Positions 9,549 through 18,268 of a stretch of DNA of 64,000 bases are shown piece by piece. How positions within the stretch are numbered: the stretch's first letter is position 1; each line of letters opens with the position of its first letter. Under the pieces are notes generated by a model. The model did no database searches. It saw only the letters and a list, made by a program, of their open reading frames with translations, and was not told the origin of the DNA. The translations under genes were made by a program, and so were the position numbers. Origin of the DNA: Aphanizomenon flos-aquae FACHB-1287 (lineage in GTDB: Bacteria; Cyanobacteriota; Cyanobacteriia; Cyanobacteriales; Nostocaceae); NCBI RefSeq assembly GCF_014698755.1, contig NZ_JACJTO010000014.1:1-64000 (forward strand), in the 5' to 3' direction.

Positions 9549-10205
9549 ATGAAAGCAGAAGTGATTAAATTAATAACAACGGTCTTCCAGATCTTAGAAG
9601 TTAATATGCGGTGGATGACTTGGAATTTATTTTTGGCTTTTATCCCTTTGGTTTTAAGTGTTTGGTTGTTTCGCAGTAAACGGGGAGGTTCATGGTTTTG
9701 GTGGTTAGGATTTCTGAGTTTTTATGCTTTTTTACCAAACGCACCTTATTTATTAACTGATATTATTCATTTCATAAATGATATCCGACGAATTCATTCA
9801 GTATGGATGATTACTTTAGTCTTAATTCCTGTTTATTTTGTTGTCATTTTCGGTGGATTTGAAGCTTATGTGATATCTTTAATAAATTTAGGTCACTATT
9901 TACATCGAATTGGTAAAAGCAAATGGATTTTTACTGTTGAGTTAATCACTCATGCTCTTTGTGCTGTAGGTATTTATTGGGGAAGATTTTTACGGTTTAA
10001 CAGTTGGGATCTTATTACTCAACCAGATGCTATAATTACGAAGGGTATAGAGGAAATTCTTGGTAAAGAACCTTTGATAATTATTGCACTTACTTTTATA
10101 ATTCTTTGGGGTTTATATTGGTTCATGAAACGAGTTACTTTAGGTTTTGTGAATAAGGGTGTTAATTCACAAGAAAATGATCATCATATTCACAATATTA
10201 ACTAA
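9549..10205 (+). CDS. DUF1361 family membrane protein
   Basis: 218 residues with six or so hydrophobic segments. The family signature is present: MTWNLFLAFIPLVLSVWLF near residues 23-41 and FLPNAPYLLTDIIHF near 60-74. DUF1361 proteins are polytopic inner-membrane proteins of unknown function, common in cyanobacteria and Firmicutes. The charged C-terminal tail (NSQENDHHIHNIN) follows the last membrane helix. It is a single gene, with no operon partner within 200 bp. Confidence 0.85.
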   Translation: MKAEVIKLITTVFQILEVNMRWMTWNLFLAFIPLVLSVWLFRSKRGGSWFWWLGFLSFYAFLPNAPYLLTDIIHFINDIRRIHSVWMITLVLIPVYFVVIFGGFEAYVISLINLGHYLHRIGKSKWIFTVELITHALCAVGIYWGRFLRFNSWDLITQPDAIITKGIEEILGKEPLIIIALTFIILWGLYWFMKRVTLGFVNKGVNSQENDHHIHNIN

Positions 10206-10350
10206 TGATATTAAGTTAATATCAACAAATCAAATATTTCCGACTTGTTTCAAAAATCGGGTTTCTTGTTGTTAAGAAATTATTTAGGATTTAGAATAGA
10301 AAAACAAGTATAAGCAGTTATAGGACTCTTATTTGAGTTATGAACTAGTT

Positions 10351-10394
10351 TTTTTAACGAACCACAGAGACGCAGAGGACGCAGAGGGAGGAAA
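10351..10394. repeat. Dispersed ACCACAGAGACGCAGAGGACGC repeat
   Basis: Purine-rich interspersed motif TTTTTTAACGAACCACAGAG...GCAGAGGGAGG. A close copy lies at 38851-38893, and related CACGCAGAGACGC stretches lie near 53932 and in the stem-loop at 13570-13608. It is frequent in Nostocales intergenic DNA. Confidence 0.6.
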
Positions 10395-10436
10395 ATAAGA
10401 GATGTTCACATTTCATTTAGGATTGCTATATAAAAA

Positions 10437-11261
10437 ATGAAGTTAATTAAGCAGCGATTAGATACATTATTAGTAGATTTGGGATTATGTCCCTCTCGTC
10501 AACAGGCACAAAGGTTAATTCAAGCTGGAGAAGTGACTGTAAATCAAGAGAAGATTGATAAAGTTGGGACTGAAGTTGATATTACTGCTCAAATTCAAAT
10601 TAAAGAACGTCCTCCTTTTGTTTCTCGCGGTGGGGAAAAGTTGGCTAAAGCTTTAGAATTTTTTGCGATTTCTGTAGCTGATAGGATTTGTTTAGACGGG
10701 GGAATTTCTACTGGTGGGTTTACTGATTGTTTATTACAATCTGGCGCAAAACAAGTTTATGGTGTAGATGTTGGTTATGGACAAGTTGATTGGAAAATCA
10801 GAAATGATCAACGGGTAATTTTAAAAGAACGCACGAATTTACGTCAATTACAACCAGAGGAATTATATCCTGAAAATGCCATATTTGCTGATTTGGTAGT
10901 TGTGGATGTTTCCTTTATTTCTTTGACTAAAATTTTGCCGGCGGTATGGCGATTAACACAAGCCCCTAGAGAGGCTGTATTGCTGGTAAAACCACAATTT
11001 GAGGTCGGTAAGTCTCGCGTCGGGAAAAAGGGTGTTGTCCGCGATTTTAATGACCAAGGTGATGCGATTTTTAATGTTATGAAGGGGGCGTTAGAGTTAG
11101 GATGGAAATATCAGGGTTTAACTTGGTCTCCCATAACCGGACCTGCGGGAAATATTGAATATCTTTTATGGTTAGGAATGGAAAGGGAAATTATCCCTCC
11201 AACTTTAGCAGCAATTCAAGAAATTACTAAACAAGTTATGCAGGAGTTTGGGAAAAAATGA
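10437..11261 (+). CDS. tlyA: TlyA-family rRNA 2'-O-methyltransferase
   Basis: 274 residues. It has an N-terminal S4 RNA-binding domain (RLDTLLVDLGLCPSRQQAQRLIQAGEV, residues 7-33), then a Rossmann methyltransferase domain of the FtsJ type with FVSRGGEKL, CLDGGISTGGFTDCLL (SAM loop), and VVDVSFISL. TlyA enzymes methylate ribose 2'-OH groups in 16S/23S rRNA and were formerly annotated as hemolysins. The length and order of domains are normal. The stop lies 91 bp before the start of the kinase gene, so co-transcription is possible. Confidence 0.93.
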   Translation: MKLIKQRLDTLLVDLGLCPSRQQAQRLIQAGEVTVNQEKIDKVGTEVDITAQIQIKERPPFVSRGGEKLAKALEFFAISVADRICLDGGISTGGFTDCLLQSGAKQVYGVDVGYGQVDWKIRNDQRVILKERTNLRQLQPEELYPENAIFADLVVVDVSFISLTKILPAVWRLTQAPREAVLLVKPQFEVGKSRVGKKGVVRDFNDQGDAIFNVMKGALELGWKYQGLTWSPITGPAGNIEYLLWLGMEREIIPPTLAAIQEITKQVMQEFGKK

Positions 11262-11352
11262 TCAGTGGATTAATAAATATATGCAAAAACATCCTAGTTT
11301 ACATGGAACAGTTATAATTTATGAGTATCAAAAATATATCCTACAGCAGTCA

Positions 11353-12810
11353 ATGAGTTACTGTATCAATCCTAACTGTCCACAACCGCAAAACAGCGGA
11401 CAACCTTTATTTTGTCAAGCCTGTGGTTCTGAGTTACTTTTAGAGGGGTGTTATCGAGTCCTTCGTCCCTTAGGAGGTGGTGGTTTCGGTAAAACTTATG
11501 AGGTAGATGACGCTGGTACAAAGAAAGTTTTAAAGGTTCTTTTTAATACAGTTCCTAAAGCTGTTGAATTGTTTCAGCAAGAAGCGGAAGTTTTAAAACG
11601 ACTTAACCATCCTGGTATTCCTAAAGTTGAGTCAGATGGTTATTTTATTTATTTTCCTAGAGATGCTAAAGAACCCCTGCATTGTTTAGTAATGGAAAAA
11701 ATTGAGGGGATGAATTTAGAAGAATATATAACTCAACGTAACAATCAAGCTATTAGTGACCGTGCGGCTATACGGTGGTTAAAACAGATAACTGAAATTT
11801 TACATCAAGTCCATCAAAAAAATTATTTTCATCGAGATATTAAGCCACCTAATATTATGATAAGACCTAATGGGCAATTAGTATTAATTGATTTTGGCAC
11901 AGCACGGGAAGTTACACAAACTTTGATGCAAAAAGTCGCAGGACAGCAAGTTACAGGGATTATTTCCGCAGGTTATACGCCACCTGAACAAATGAATGGT
12001 AAGGCTGTTCCGCAATCAGATTTTTTTGCTTTAGGGCGAACTTTTGTTTATTTATTAACTGGTAAATATCCTCAAAATTTTGCGGAAGATTCTCGCACAG
12101 GGGCGTTAATTTGGCGAGATAATGCTGCTGGTATTTCTCAAAAATTGTTAGATTTGGTTGATTATTTAATGTCTCCATTCCCGGGGAATAGACCGAAAGA
12201 TACTCAAGAGATTTTATATAGATTAGCTAAATTTGAAACTTCCTCACCAGAATTTAAAACCTCTAATTCTTATAATCAATCTTCTAATTATGGTCCTTAT
12301 GCTAAAACGGTAGTATCCACATCTGGAAAAGTTAATCAAGTAGTAAGTTCTCCTAAATACGCATCACCTTGGATACGTTTTTTAGCGTACTTTATTGATT
12401 TAATAATATGTTGTATTTTTATGCCATTATCTATAGCTTTCTTAGGAAGTATCATCATCATAGTAATGATACCAGATCAAAATTGTGGAACAAATGGTAT
12501 CTGCAGTGATTTATGGTATAGTATATCCTTAGTTTTATCTGTAATCTTTACTTGGCTTCATTTTGCAGTAGCTGAAAGTTCCGTTAAACAATCAACTTAT
12601 GGACAAGGTATCTGCAAAATAGTTGTGATTAATATGAATGGTAAGAGAATTTCTTTGTGGCGTGCTACTTGGAGATTTATAGTTAAAATATTGTTGACTT
12701 TCTTGACTTTTGGTTTAGGTGATATCATATTTATGCTATTTAATGAAAAAAATCGTTCTTTACACGATATCTTAGCTGGTACTGTGGTTATTAAAAAACC
12801 ATCTCCATAA
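11353..12810 (+). CDS. Ser/Thr protein kinase with zinc-ribbon N-terminus and C-terminal RDD membrane domain
   Basis: 485 residues from the ATG at 11353. It begins MSYCINPNCPQPQNSG with a CxxxxC...CQACG knuckle, the usual start of cyanobacterial Hanks-type kinases; in-frame starts upstream (11248, 11281) only add leader. The kinase domain (about 35-295) has the glycine loop RPLGGGGFGKTY, catalytic HRDIKPPNIM, DFGTA and GYTPPEQ. After a Ser-rich linker the C-terminus (about 330-480) is an RDD domain with three hydrophobic segments (IRFLAYFIDLIICCIF) ending SLHDILAGTVVI. Kinase plus RDD places the catalytic domain on the cytosolic face of a membrane. Substrate unknown. Confidence 0.9.
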   Translation: MSYCINPNCPQPQNSGQPLFCQACGSELLLEGCYRVLRPLGGGGFGKTYEVDDAGTKKVLKVLFNTVPKAVELFQQEAEVLKRLNHPGIPKVESDGYFIYFPRDAKEPLHCLVMEKIEGMNLEEYITQRNNQAISDRAAIRWLKQITEILHQVHQKNYFHRDIKPPNIMIRPNGQLVLIDFGTAREVTQTLMQKVAGQQVTGIISAGYTPPEQMNGKAVPQSDFFALGRTFVYLLTGKYPQNFAEDSRTGALIWRDNAAGISQKLLDLVDYLMSPFPGNRPKDTQEILYRLAKFETSSPEFKTSNSYNQSSNYGPYAKTVVSTSGKVNQVVSSPKYASPWIRFLAYFIDLIICCIFMPLSIAFLGSIIIIVMIPDQNCGTNGICSDLWYSISLVLSVIFTWLHFAVAESSVKQSTYGQGICKIVVINMNGKRISLWRATWRFIVKILLTFLTFGLGDIIFMLFNEKNRSLHDILAGTVVIKKPSP

Positions 12811-12854
12811 TTACAAAGCATTCCAGAGGCTTTTGGTGCGTTACGCTGTCGCTT

Positions 12855-13370
12855 TTAAAGTTCGTAACTCATGATATAATCATCCAATATAAAGCCATTA
12901 CCAAAATCTTTGATGTGACTATCAATAATTCTAAAACCAAATCGAGAATAAGCTTTAATGGCTTTTTCATTCTTTTTATTGACATTGAGAATTATTTGTT
13001 TTAAGTTCATAATTCGCGCTTTTTGGTATACATGAAATAACATTTTTTGACCATAACCGAAACCATGTAATGATGGTAATAAATAACATTTATGTAGTTT
13101 TAAATAACTAATATTATCCCTGGTTTCTGAACCATAAGATAAATAACCGACTAATTTGGAATTATGTAATACCTGATCATAAAATATTCCTTGATTATAA
13201 ATTTCATTTTCAATTACTTCTCTGGCATACATTTTAGATAACATATACTCAATTTGTCCATAGCTGAGAATTGAAGAATAGTGACTATACCAAATTTCTT
13301 GACTAATTTTCCTCAATTCTTCCAAATCTGGATCTAATAACTTAGTAATGGTAATTGATAAATCATTCAT
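12855..13370 (-). CDS. GNAT-family N-acetyltransferase
   Basis: 171 residues with a GNAT fold. The acetyl-CoA P-loop is LPSLHGFGYGQKML (about 97-110), followed by the helix MNLKQIILNVNKKNEKAIKAYSRFGF, which is motif B of ribosomal-alanine/PhnO-like acetyltransferases. The acyl acceptor cannot be told from sequence. It is convergent with the kinase gene (45 bp gap) and followed on its own side by repeat-rich DNA. Start ATG 13370. Confidence 0.88.
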   Translation of the reverse strand: MNDLSITITKLLDPDLEELRKISQEIWYSHYSSILSYGQIEYMLSKMYAREVIENEIYNQGIFYDQVLHNSKLVGYLSYGSETRDNISYLKLHKCYLLPSLHGFGYGQKMLFHVYQKARIMNLKQIILNVNKKNEKAIKAYSRFGFRIIDSHIKDFGNGFILDDYIMSYEL

Positions 13371-13530
13371 GGTGAATATTATATTTTAATTAAATTACAA
13401 CACAGTTCGCTTTTTGAAATATCCATAATATGCTACTATCTAGAAAATAATACAAAAAAGTAGTTAATGTATTTGCAACCGCAAATCAATCCTTATCTAT
13501 CCCAAAAGTCAACATTTTGACCATGTTTGC

Positions 13531-13558
13531 TGCGGGCCTCTTGCCCGCTAGATATGTC
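13531..13558. repeat. Core of the 107-bp MITE family (solo)
   Basis: TGCGGGCCTCTTGCCCGCTAGATATGT matches the palindromic centre of the family at 29720-29826, but the terminal arms are not recognisable here. It lies in the 332-bp gap between the GNAT gene and pyk. Confidence 0.65.
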
Positions 13559-13569
13559 GTAAAACCAAG

Positions 13570-13608
13570 ACGCAGAAAACGCCTTTCGCGCCTTTTGCGT
13601 CTCTGCGT
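13570..13608 (-). terminator. Stem-loop downstream of pyk, possible terminator
   Basis: On the minus strand ACGCAGA pairs with TCTGCGT, with inner ACGC/GCGT pairing, and the stem is followed by CTTGGTTTT. It lies about 95 bp after the pyk stop. The T-run is weak and the sequence belongs to the dispersed CGCAGAGACGC repeat, so termination is only a possibility. Confidence 0.4.
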
Positions 13609-13702
13609 GAAAAAACCCCTTTACACAATCTCAGAAGTCTGCACCCTGTTTTCAAAACCTAAAAATTAAAAATCCAAAATTATTTTTTTGAATTTTAAGC
13701 GA

Positions 13703-15472
13703 TTAAGTTCCCACAGTGCCGGAGTAAATCAAACCCCTCTGCATATCCAAAGTCAAAATAGCACCATCCTTAATTATCTGTGTTGCTGAATTTACACCCA
13801 AAATTACAGGTACTCCAAGACGTAAACCAATAACTGCGGCGTGACTTGTGAGACTTTCATCCTCAGTAATAATCCCTGATGCTTTGCGAATTGCTTCTAC
13901 AAAATCCACACCAGTCCGGGATGCTACCAGAATATCACCAGAATTAAAATTACTGGCATCCATAGCATTATGAACTACCCTAGCACGTCCAGTGATTGAA
14001 CCTTGTCCCAGTCCAATTCCCTGGCCAAGTACAGCAGTCACCACTTCCACCTTAATCAAGTCCGTTGACCCAGAAACTCCCTGAAGTGTACCCGCAGTCA
14101 TTACCACCAAATCACCTTCACTTAACAGGTTTTTTTCCTGGGCAACATTAATAGCTGCTTGGAACGTCTGACCCGTAGAAGGTAGTTCTAGCACCAATAG
14201 CGGTCTCACCCCCCAGACCATCTGTAACTGTCTTGCTACGTTGACATGGGGTGTAATGGCTAAAATTGGCGTTTTGGGGCGGAACTTAGAAACATTGCGG
14301 GCTGTAGCCCCGGATTGTGTCAAAGTCATAATTGCCGCTGCACCCAAATTCTCAGCAATTTGACCAACAGCTTGACTAATGGCATTGGGAATAGAACGCC
14401 GGTTATCTCGTGACAGACGGGAGTTAGTGTTAAGGGTTTCCTCCTGTTCAATTCGTTCGGCTATCCTGGCCATAGTAGCTACCGCTTCCACCGGAAAACT
14501 ACCAACAGCGGTTTCATTGGAAAGCATAACCGCGTCCGTACCATCTAAAATTGCGTTAGCGACATCAGATACTTCTGCACGGGTAGGACGGGGGTTACTG
14601 ACCATACTATCTAACATCTGGGTAGCAGTAATGATGGGAATCCCCAAGCGGTTAGCCGTAGCAATTAACCGTTTTTGCAGTACAGGTACATCCTCCGCTG
14701 GTAATTCTACCCCTAAGTCACCTCTGGCAACCATAACACCATCACACAAAGATAAAACGGCTTCCATTTGTTCAATGGCTTCGTGTTTTTCGATTTTGGC
14801 GACTACAGGGACACTTTTACCAGCGCTGGAAATTAGTTCTTTAATTTCGATGATATCCTGGGGATTACGGACAAAGGAAAGCGCTACCCAATCAACACCC
14901 TGGTCTAGACCAAACATCAGATCCTCTCGGTCTTTGTCGGTCATGGCCTTAATAGATAAATAAACTCCCGGAAAGTTAACACCCTTGTTATTGGAAAGTT
15001 TACCTGGGACTGTAACCCGACAATGTAAATCACCTTTTTCGCGGTTGATTTCCTCTACCACCATTTCCACCTTACCATCATCTAGGAGGATGTTGGCACC
15101 AACAGGGACTTCCTCTGCTAAGTAATTGTAGGTGACACAACTTATTTCCTGTGTTCCTTCTACGGGGCGATTTGTTAATATGAAGCGATCGCCTTTTGCT
15201 AAAATTATTGAACCATTTTCAAACCGCCCCAAGCGAATTTTTGGACCCTGTAAGTCTTGCAGAATTGCGACTGGTCTATTTAGTTCAAAAGCAGTTTGCC
15301 GAATTAACCGAATACTACGCTGATGGTCAGCATGAGTTCCGTGGGAAAAATTGAGCCGTAGTGTTGTTGCACCCGCTTCAATAATAGCTTTCAGCATTTC
15401 TGGACTACTGGTAGCAGGTCCAATAGTAGCAACAATTTTAGTTCGGCGTTGAGAATCTCTTAATTTCGTCAT
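13703..15472 (-). CDS. pyk: Pyruvate kinase with C-terminal PEP-utiliser domain
   Basis: 589 residues. The catalytic barrel shows RRTKIVATIGPATSS, LRLNFSHGTH, DLQGPKIRLG, VAKIEKHEAIEQM, MVARGDLGVELP and ITATQMLDSM, the metal/PEP signature. The C-terminal ~90 residues form a phosphohistidine-like swivelling domain (GSITGRARVVH...GIITEDESLTSHAAVIGLRLGVP). The conserved TSHAA histidine, phosphorylated in PPDK-type enzymes, is present. This long form is common in cyanobacteria and bacilli. It converts PEP and ADP to pyruvate and ATP in lower glycolysis. Start ATG 15472. Confidence 0.96.
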   Translation of the reverse strand: MTKLRDSQRRTKIVATIGPATSSPEMLKAIIEAGATTLRLNFSHGTHADHQRSIRLIRQTAFELNRPVAILQDLQGPKIRLGRFENGSIILAKGDRFILTNRPVEGTQEISCVTYNYLAEEVPVGANILLDDGKVEMVVEEINREKGDLHCRVTVPGKLSNNKGVNFPGVYLSIKAMTDKDREDLMFGLDQGVDWVALSFVRNPQDIIEIKELISSAGKSVPVVAKIEKHEAIEQMEAVLSLCDGVMVARGDLGVELPAEDVPVLQKRLIATANRLGIPIITATQMLDSMVSNPRPTRAEVSDVANAILDGTDAVMLSNETAVGSFPVEAVATMARIAERIEQEETLNTNSRLSRDNRRSIPNAISQAVGQIAENLGAAAIMTLTQSGATARNVSKFRPKTPILAITPHVNVARQLQMVWGVRPLLVLELPSTGQTFQAAINVAQEKNLLSEGDLVVMTAGTLQGVSGSTDLIKVEVVTAVLGQGIGLGQGSITGRARVVHNAMDASNFNSGDILVASRTGVDFVEAIRKASGIITEDESLTSHAAVIGLRLGVPVILGVNSATQIIKDGAILTLDMQRGLIYSGTVGT

Positions 15473-15884
15473 GGGCTGGGTTTAAGATGTTTGGAGTCTA
15501 CCGGGGAATTTATCATCATCTTTGCTTATACCATTTGAGATCTAAGATCTTGGATAATAAAAGACTGACTATACAGCAAATCATTTTTCCATTGATTGCC
15601 ATCATTTGACAAATTGGTATAAATTAAACACACTATCTGTTTTAATCACTGCTATCAGCCATTAGAAAAGGAACTTTGGTATAAATTTAGGCTCGTATAC
15701 AAATCTAATGGGTAAAAGTCCTCTAGGAGAGGTTTTTTGTTGAAAGTGCTGGTTTCGCAAAGAATCATAACCTCAATTATTGATTTTTCTCCATGAATTG
15801 AGATCAATATTGCTTCACATAACTTTACTCCTAACTAACATTAATAGTATGATCCGTAAAGATTAATAATTAAAGGAGTTAAGA
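15473..15884. other. 412-bp divergent region between pyk and crtR
   Basis: Holds the promoters of both genes. Two TTGGTATAAATT segments (about 15615 and 15677) look like extended -10 elements reading rightwards, and an intrinsic terminator-like hairpin follows at 15720-15738, well before crtR. No protein-coding frame was recognised. Confidence 0.4.
15720..15738 (+). terminator. Intrinsic terminator-like hairpin upstream of crtR
   Basis: CCTCT-AGG-AGAGG followed immediately by TTTTTT on the plus strand. No annotated gene precedes it on that strand (pyk points the other way), so it would end either a short RNA started in the pyk-crtR gap or an attenuated crtR leader. The stem is only five base pairs. 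Confidence 0.5.
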
Positions 15885-16766
15885 ATGCTCACGTCGGAGG
15901 CACAAAAGCCACTGACAATTCCCCCCAAAGAACTTTTATCACCTCCTGGTGATTTTAATCCCACTTTACTCATGTTTTTAGTGGTGGTGATGATGTTAGT
16001 ATTATCTAACTTTGGGTACTGGCTTTGGGAATGGCCCCATTGGTTGTGTTTTAGTGTCAATACTCTAGCACTACATTGTTCAGGAACAGTGATTCATGAT
16101 GCTTGTCACCAGTCAGCCCATCGTAATCGCATTATTAATGCTATGTTAGGGCATTGTAGCGCCTTGATTCTAGCTTTTGCTTTTCCAGTATTTACACGAG
16201 TACATCTACAGCATCATGGTAATGTTAATCACCCCAAGGATGACCCAGATCATTATGTTTCCACTGGTGGTCCACTGTGGTTGATTGCGGTGAGGTTTTT
16301 GTACCATGAAGTATTTTTCTTTCAAAGACGGTTATGGCGTAATTATGAACTACTAGAATGGTTTATTAGTCGCCTAATTATCATTACTATCGTTTATATT
16401 TCTGTCCAATATCATTTTTTGGGCTATATACTGAACTTTTGGTTTATTCCCGCTTTTTTAGTGGGGATAGCATTGGGGTTATTTTTTGATTACTTACCCC
16501 ACCGTCCTTTTACAGACCGAAATCGCTGGAAAAATGCCCGCGTTTATCCCGGTAAGGTTCTCAATATCCTGATTTTAGGGCAGAATTATCATTTAATTCA
16601 TCATCTATGGCCTTCGATTCCTTGGTATAATTACCAACCAGCTTATGATTTGATGAAGCCGTTATTAGACGAAAAGGGTAGTCCCCAAACTTCTGGGTTA
16701 TTGCAGAAAAAGGACTTTTTGGAATTTCTCTATGATATTTTCATAGGTATTCATTTTCATCACTAG
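15885..16766 (+). CDS. crtR: Beta-carotene 3-hydroxylase CrtR
   Basis: 293 residues, membrane di-iron desaturase/hydroxylase fold. Histidine boxes are visible: HDACHQSAH (about 72-80), HLQHHGNVNH (about 107-116) and YHLIHHLWPSIPWY (about 242-255), with a fourth at DYLPHRPF. Several hydrophobic segments separate them. CrtR hydroxylates beta-carotene and related rings to zeaxanthin-type xanthophylls in cyanobacteria. AAAGGAG lies 6-7 nt before the ATG at 15885. The gene is transcribed alone from the divergent region shared with pyk. Confidence 0.92.
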   Translation: MLTSEAQKPLTIPPKELLSPPGDFNPTLLMFLVVVMMLVLSNFGYWLWEWPHWLCFSVNTLALHCSGTVIHDACHQSAHRNRIINAMLGHCSALILAFAFPVFTRVHLQHHGNVNHPKDDPDHYVSTGGPLWLIAVRFLYHEVFFFQRRLWRNYELLEWFISRLIIITIVYISVQYHFLGYILNFWFIPAFLVGIALGLFFDYLPHRPFTDRNRWKNARVYPGKVLNILILGQNYHLIHHLWPSIPWYNYQPAYDLMKPLLDEKGSPQTSGLLQKKDFLEFLYDIFIGIHFHH

Positions 16767-16897
16767 TTTCCTAGATCTGAAATTATAATTTGGGTGGGTA
16801 AAATGCTCACCCCTCCCCAATATTTATAAATAACAAATAGTCGCTTAAAACCCACTTTAACTATCAGACAGGAAATTGATTCCCCACATTTTAGAAC

Positions 16898-16985
16898 TAC
16901 AGCGGTTTCTGCTTCTATGAGGTACAAATTTAAATAATCAAACTCTTGTGGTGCGGGCATCTTGCCCGCTAGATATGTACCTCGA
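16898..16985. repeat. 107-bp-class MITE, right end decayed
   Basis: The left arm TACAGCGGTTTCTGCTTC...ATGAGGTACA and the core GTGCGGGCATCTTGCCCGC are intact. The right arm begins TGTACCTC and then decays into the 3' end of the leftward pilin gene. It may supply the transcript end of that operon. Confidence 0.75.
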
Positions 16986-16995
16986 AATCGTTTAA

Positions 16996-17700
16996 TTATT
17001 TAGCTCTAATCACAGCAGTAGAACTAACTTCCAGCGTTGTTGAATCTGTTTCTGTTAATTTACCATATAAAGATAAAAAAACTTGGCGGTTATTGGAAAT
17101 ACAACCATAGAAACCACTTGTACCTACAGATATATTAGAACAAGAAGGAATACTAGTAGGTGCTTTCAAACCATCAACAACCATCATACTATCACCTGCT
17201 GGTATGGTAGAACCACTAGCATAACTACCCTGAGCACGAAAAACAGCAAATGGACATTGCCATAAACTAGTTGTTGTATTACAGGTACTTCCCTTGTCAC
17301 TAGGAGCTAAAAAATAGACGCTTTTTGTATTATCAGGAAATGTCAGTACAAGACCATAGGTATTTGAGGGTATATTAAAACCACTAGGTAATGTTAAATT
17401 ATCACCACTACTAGCACTAGTCTTGATACTGTTCGCACTTCTGACTTCATTGGTAATATAATCTAAAGCTCTATTTAAATTAGCACGTCTATCACTTTCT
17501 GATTCCGCTTTCCTGTTTTCTTTTAGCATAGTCCCAAGACCAACACCAACTATACTCACAACTATAGTCATAATCGCTACTGATACTAATAACTCTATCA
17601 ATGTAAATCCTTCATTGTCATGAAAAAAAGATTGACGAGTTTTATAATTTTGAAGATAAAATTCGATATTTTTTTTAATATCAAAAGTATTATTTAACAT
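16996..17700 (-). CDS. Minor pseudopilin, PilW/GspJ-like
   Basis: 234 residues from an ATG at 17700. A type III signal is present: a charged leader ending DNEG, then FTLIELLVSVAIMTIVVSIVGVG with Glu at +5. The following amphipathic helix (ENRKAESESDRRANLNRALDYITNEVRSA) matches PilW/GspJ-type minor pilins. The C-terminal domain is Ser/Thr-rich with cysteines (CNTTTSLWQC; CSNISVGTSGFYGC) that may form disulfides. It starts 4 bp after the stop of the FimT-like gene, so the two are almost certainly in one operon. A longer TTG start inside the upstream gene is rejected. Confidence 0.85.
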   Translation of the reverse strand: MLNNTFDIKKNIEFYLQNYKTRQSFFHDNEGFTLIELLVSVAIMTIVVSIVGVGLGTMLKENRKAESESDRRANLNRALDYITNEVRSANSIKTSASSGDNLTLPSGFNIPSNTYGLVLTFPDNTKSVYFLAPSDKGSTCNTTTSLWQCPFAVFRAQGSYASGSTIPAGDSMMVVDGLKAPTSIPSCSNISVGTSGFYGCISNNRQVFLSLYGKLTETDSTTLEVSSTAVIRAK

Positions 17701-17704
17701 ATTT

Positions 17705-18268
17705 TTAAGGAGTACAATTAGATGAATAAGTAGCACTACTACCAGTATATTTGTTCGTGGCAATTAATCCCAATGGTTGAGAGATAACTAAACACTTTTT
17801 AACTGCAAAATTGCCTTGAGATTGCAATACAATTGTTGTAATTGCAGTTGTATTATTACCAAGATAATCAAATGTTAAAGTAGGGTGAGAAATTGCTCCT
17901 GATGTTCCATCTTGATATACAGTCATAGAAACATTATTGAATATTCTCTGAGTTAAATTAGAACTATTTACACTATCACCAGATAAACAGTTACCACTAT
18001 GACTATCAGCAATACTAATTGTTGCTGGTACTACACCAGGAGCAGAGAAAGAAAGCGTACAGTCTTGACCTCTACGCATAGCCCCTCTTCGCGCTTCTAA
18101 TAAGGCATTTTTAGCACTGGAGAGATTATGATTAACTTTATTAATTTGATTTAAGCCTATGAAGCTAGGAGCAGAAATAGCCGCTAAAATGCCAGCAAAA
18201 AGCATTACCACGATTAATTCTAGTAAAGTAAATCCATTTTCATTGTGATGGGCATTGTAATGACGCAT
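17705..18268 (-). CDS. Minor pseudopilin, FimT/GspH-like
   Basis: 187 residues. The prepilin motif is HHNENG-FTLLELIVVMLFAGILAAISAP, with Glu5 present, followed by the FimT/GspH hallmark helix (NKVNHNLSSAKNALLEARRGAMRRGQ). Two cysteines near the C-terminus (CLVISQ...CTP) could form a disulfide loop. The start overlaps the end of the upstream pilin gene by 29 bp, showing tight operon packing. Minor pilins of this class prime pilus assembly. Confidence 0.87.
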   Translation of the reverse strand: MRHYNAHHNENGFTLLELIVVMLFAGILAAISAPSFIGLNQINKVNHNLSSAKNALLEARRGAMRRGQDCTLSFSAPGVVPATISIADSHSGNCLSGDSVNSSNLTQRIFNNVSMTVYQDGTSGAISHPTLTFDYLGNNTTAITTIVLQSQGNFAVKKCLVISQPLGLIATNKYTGSSATYSSNCTP

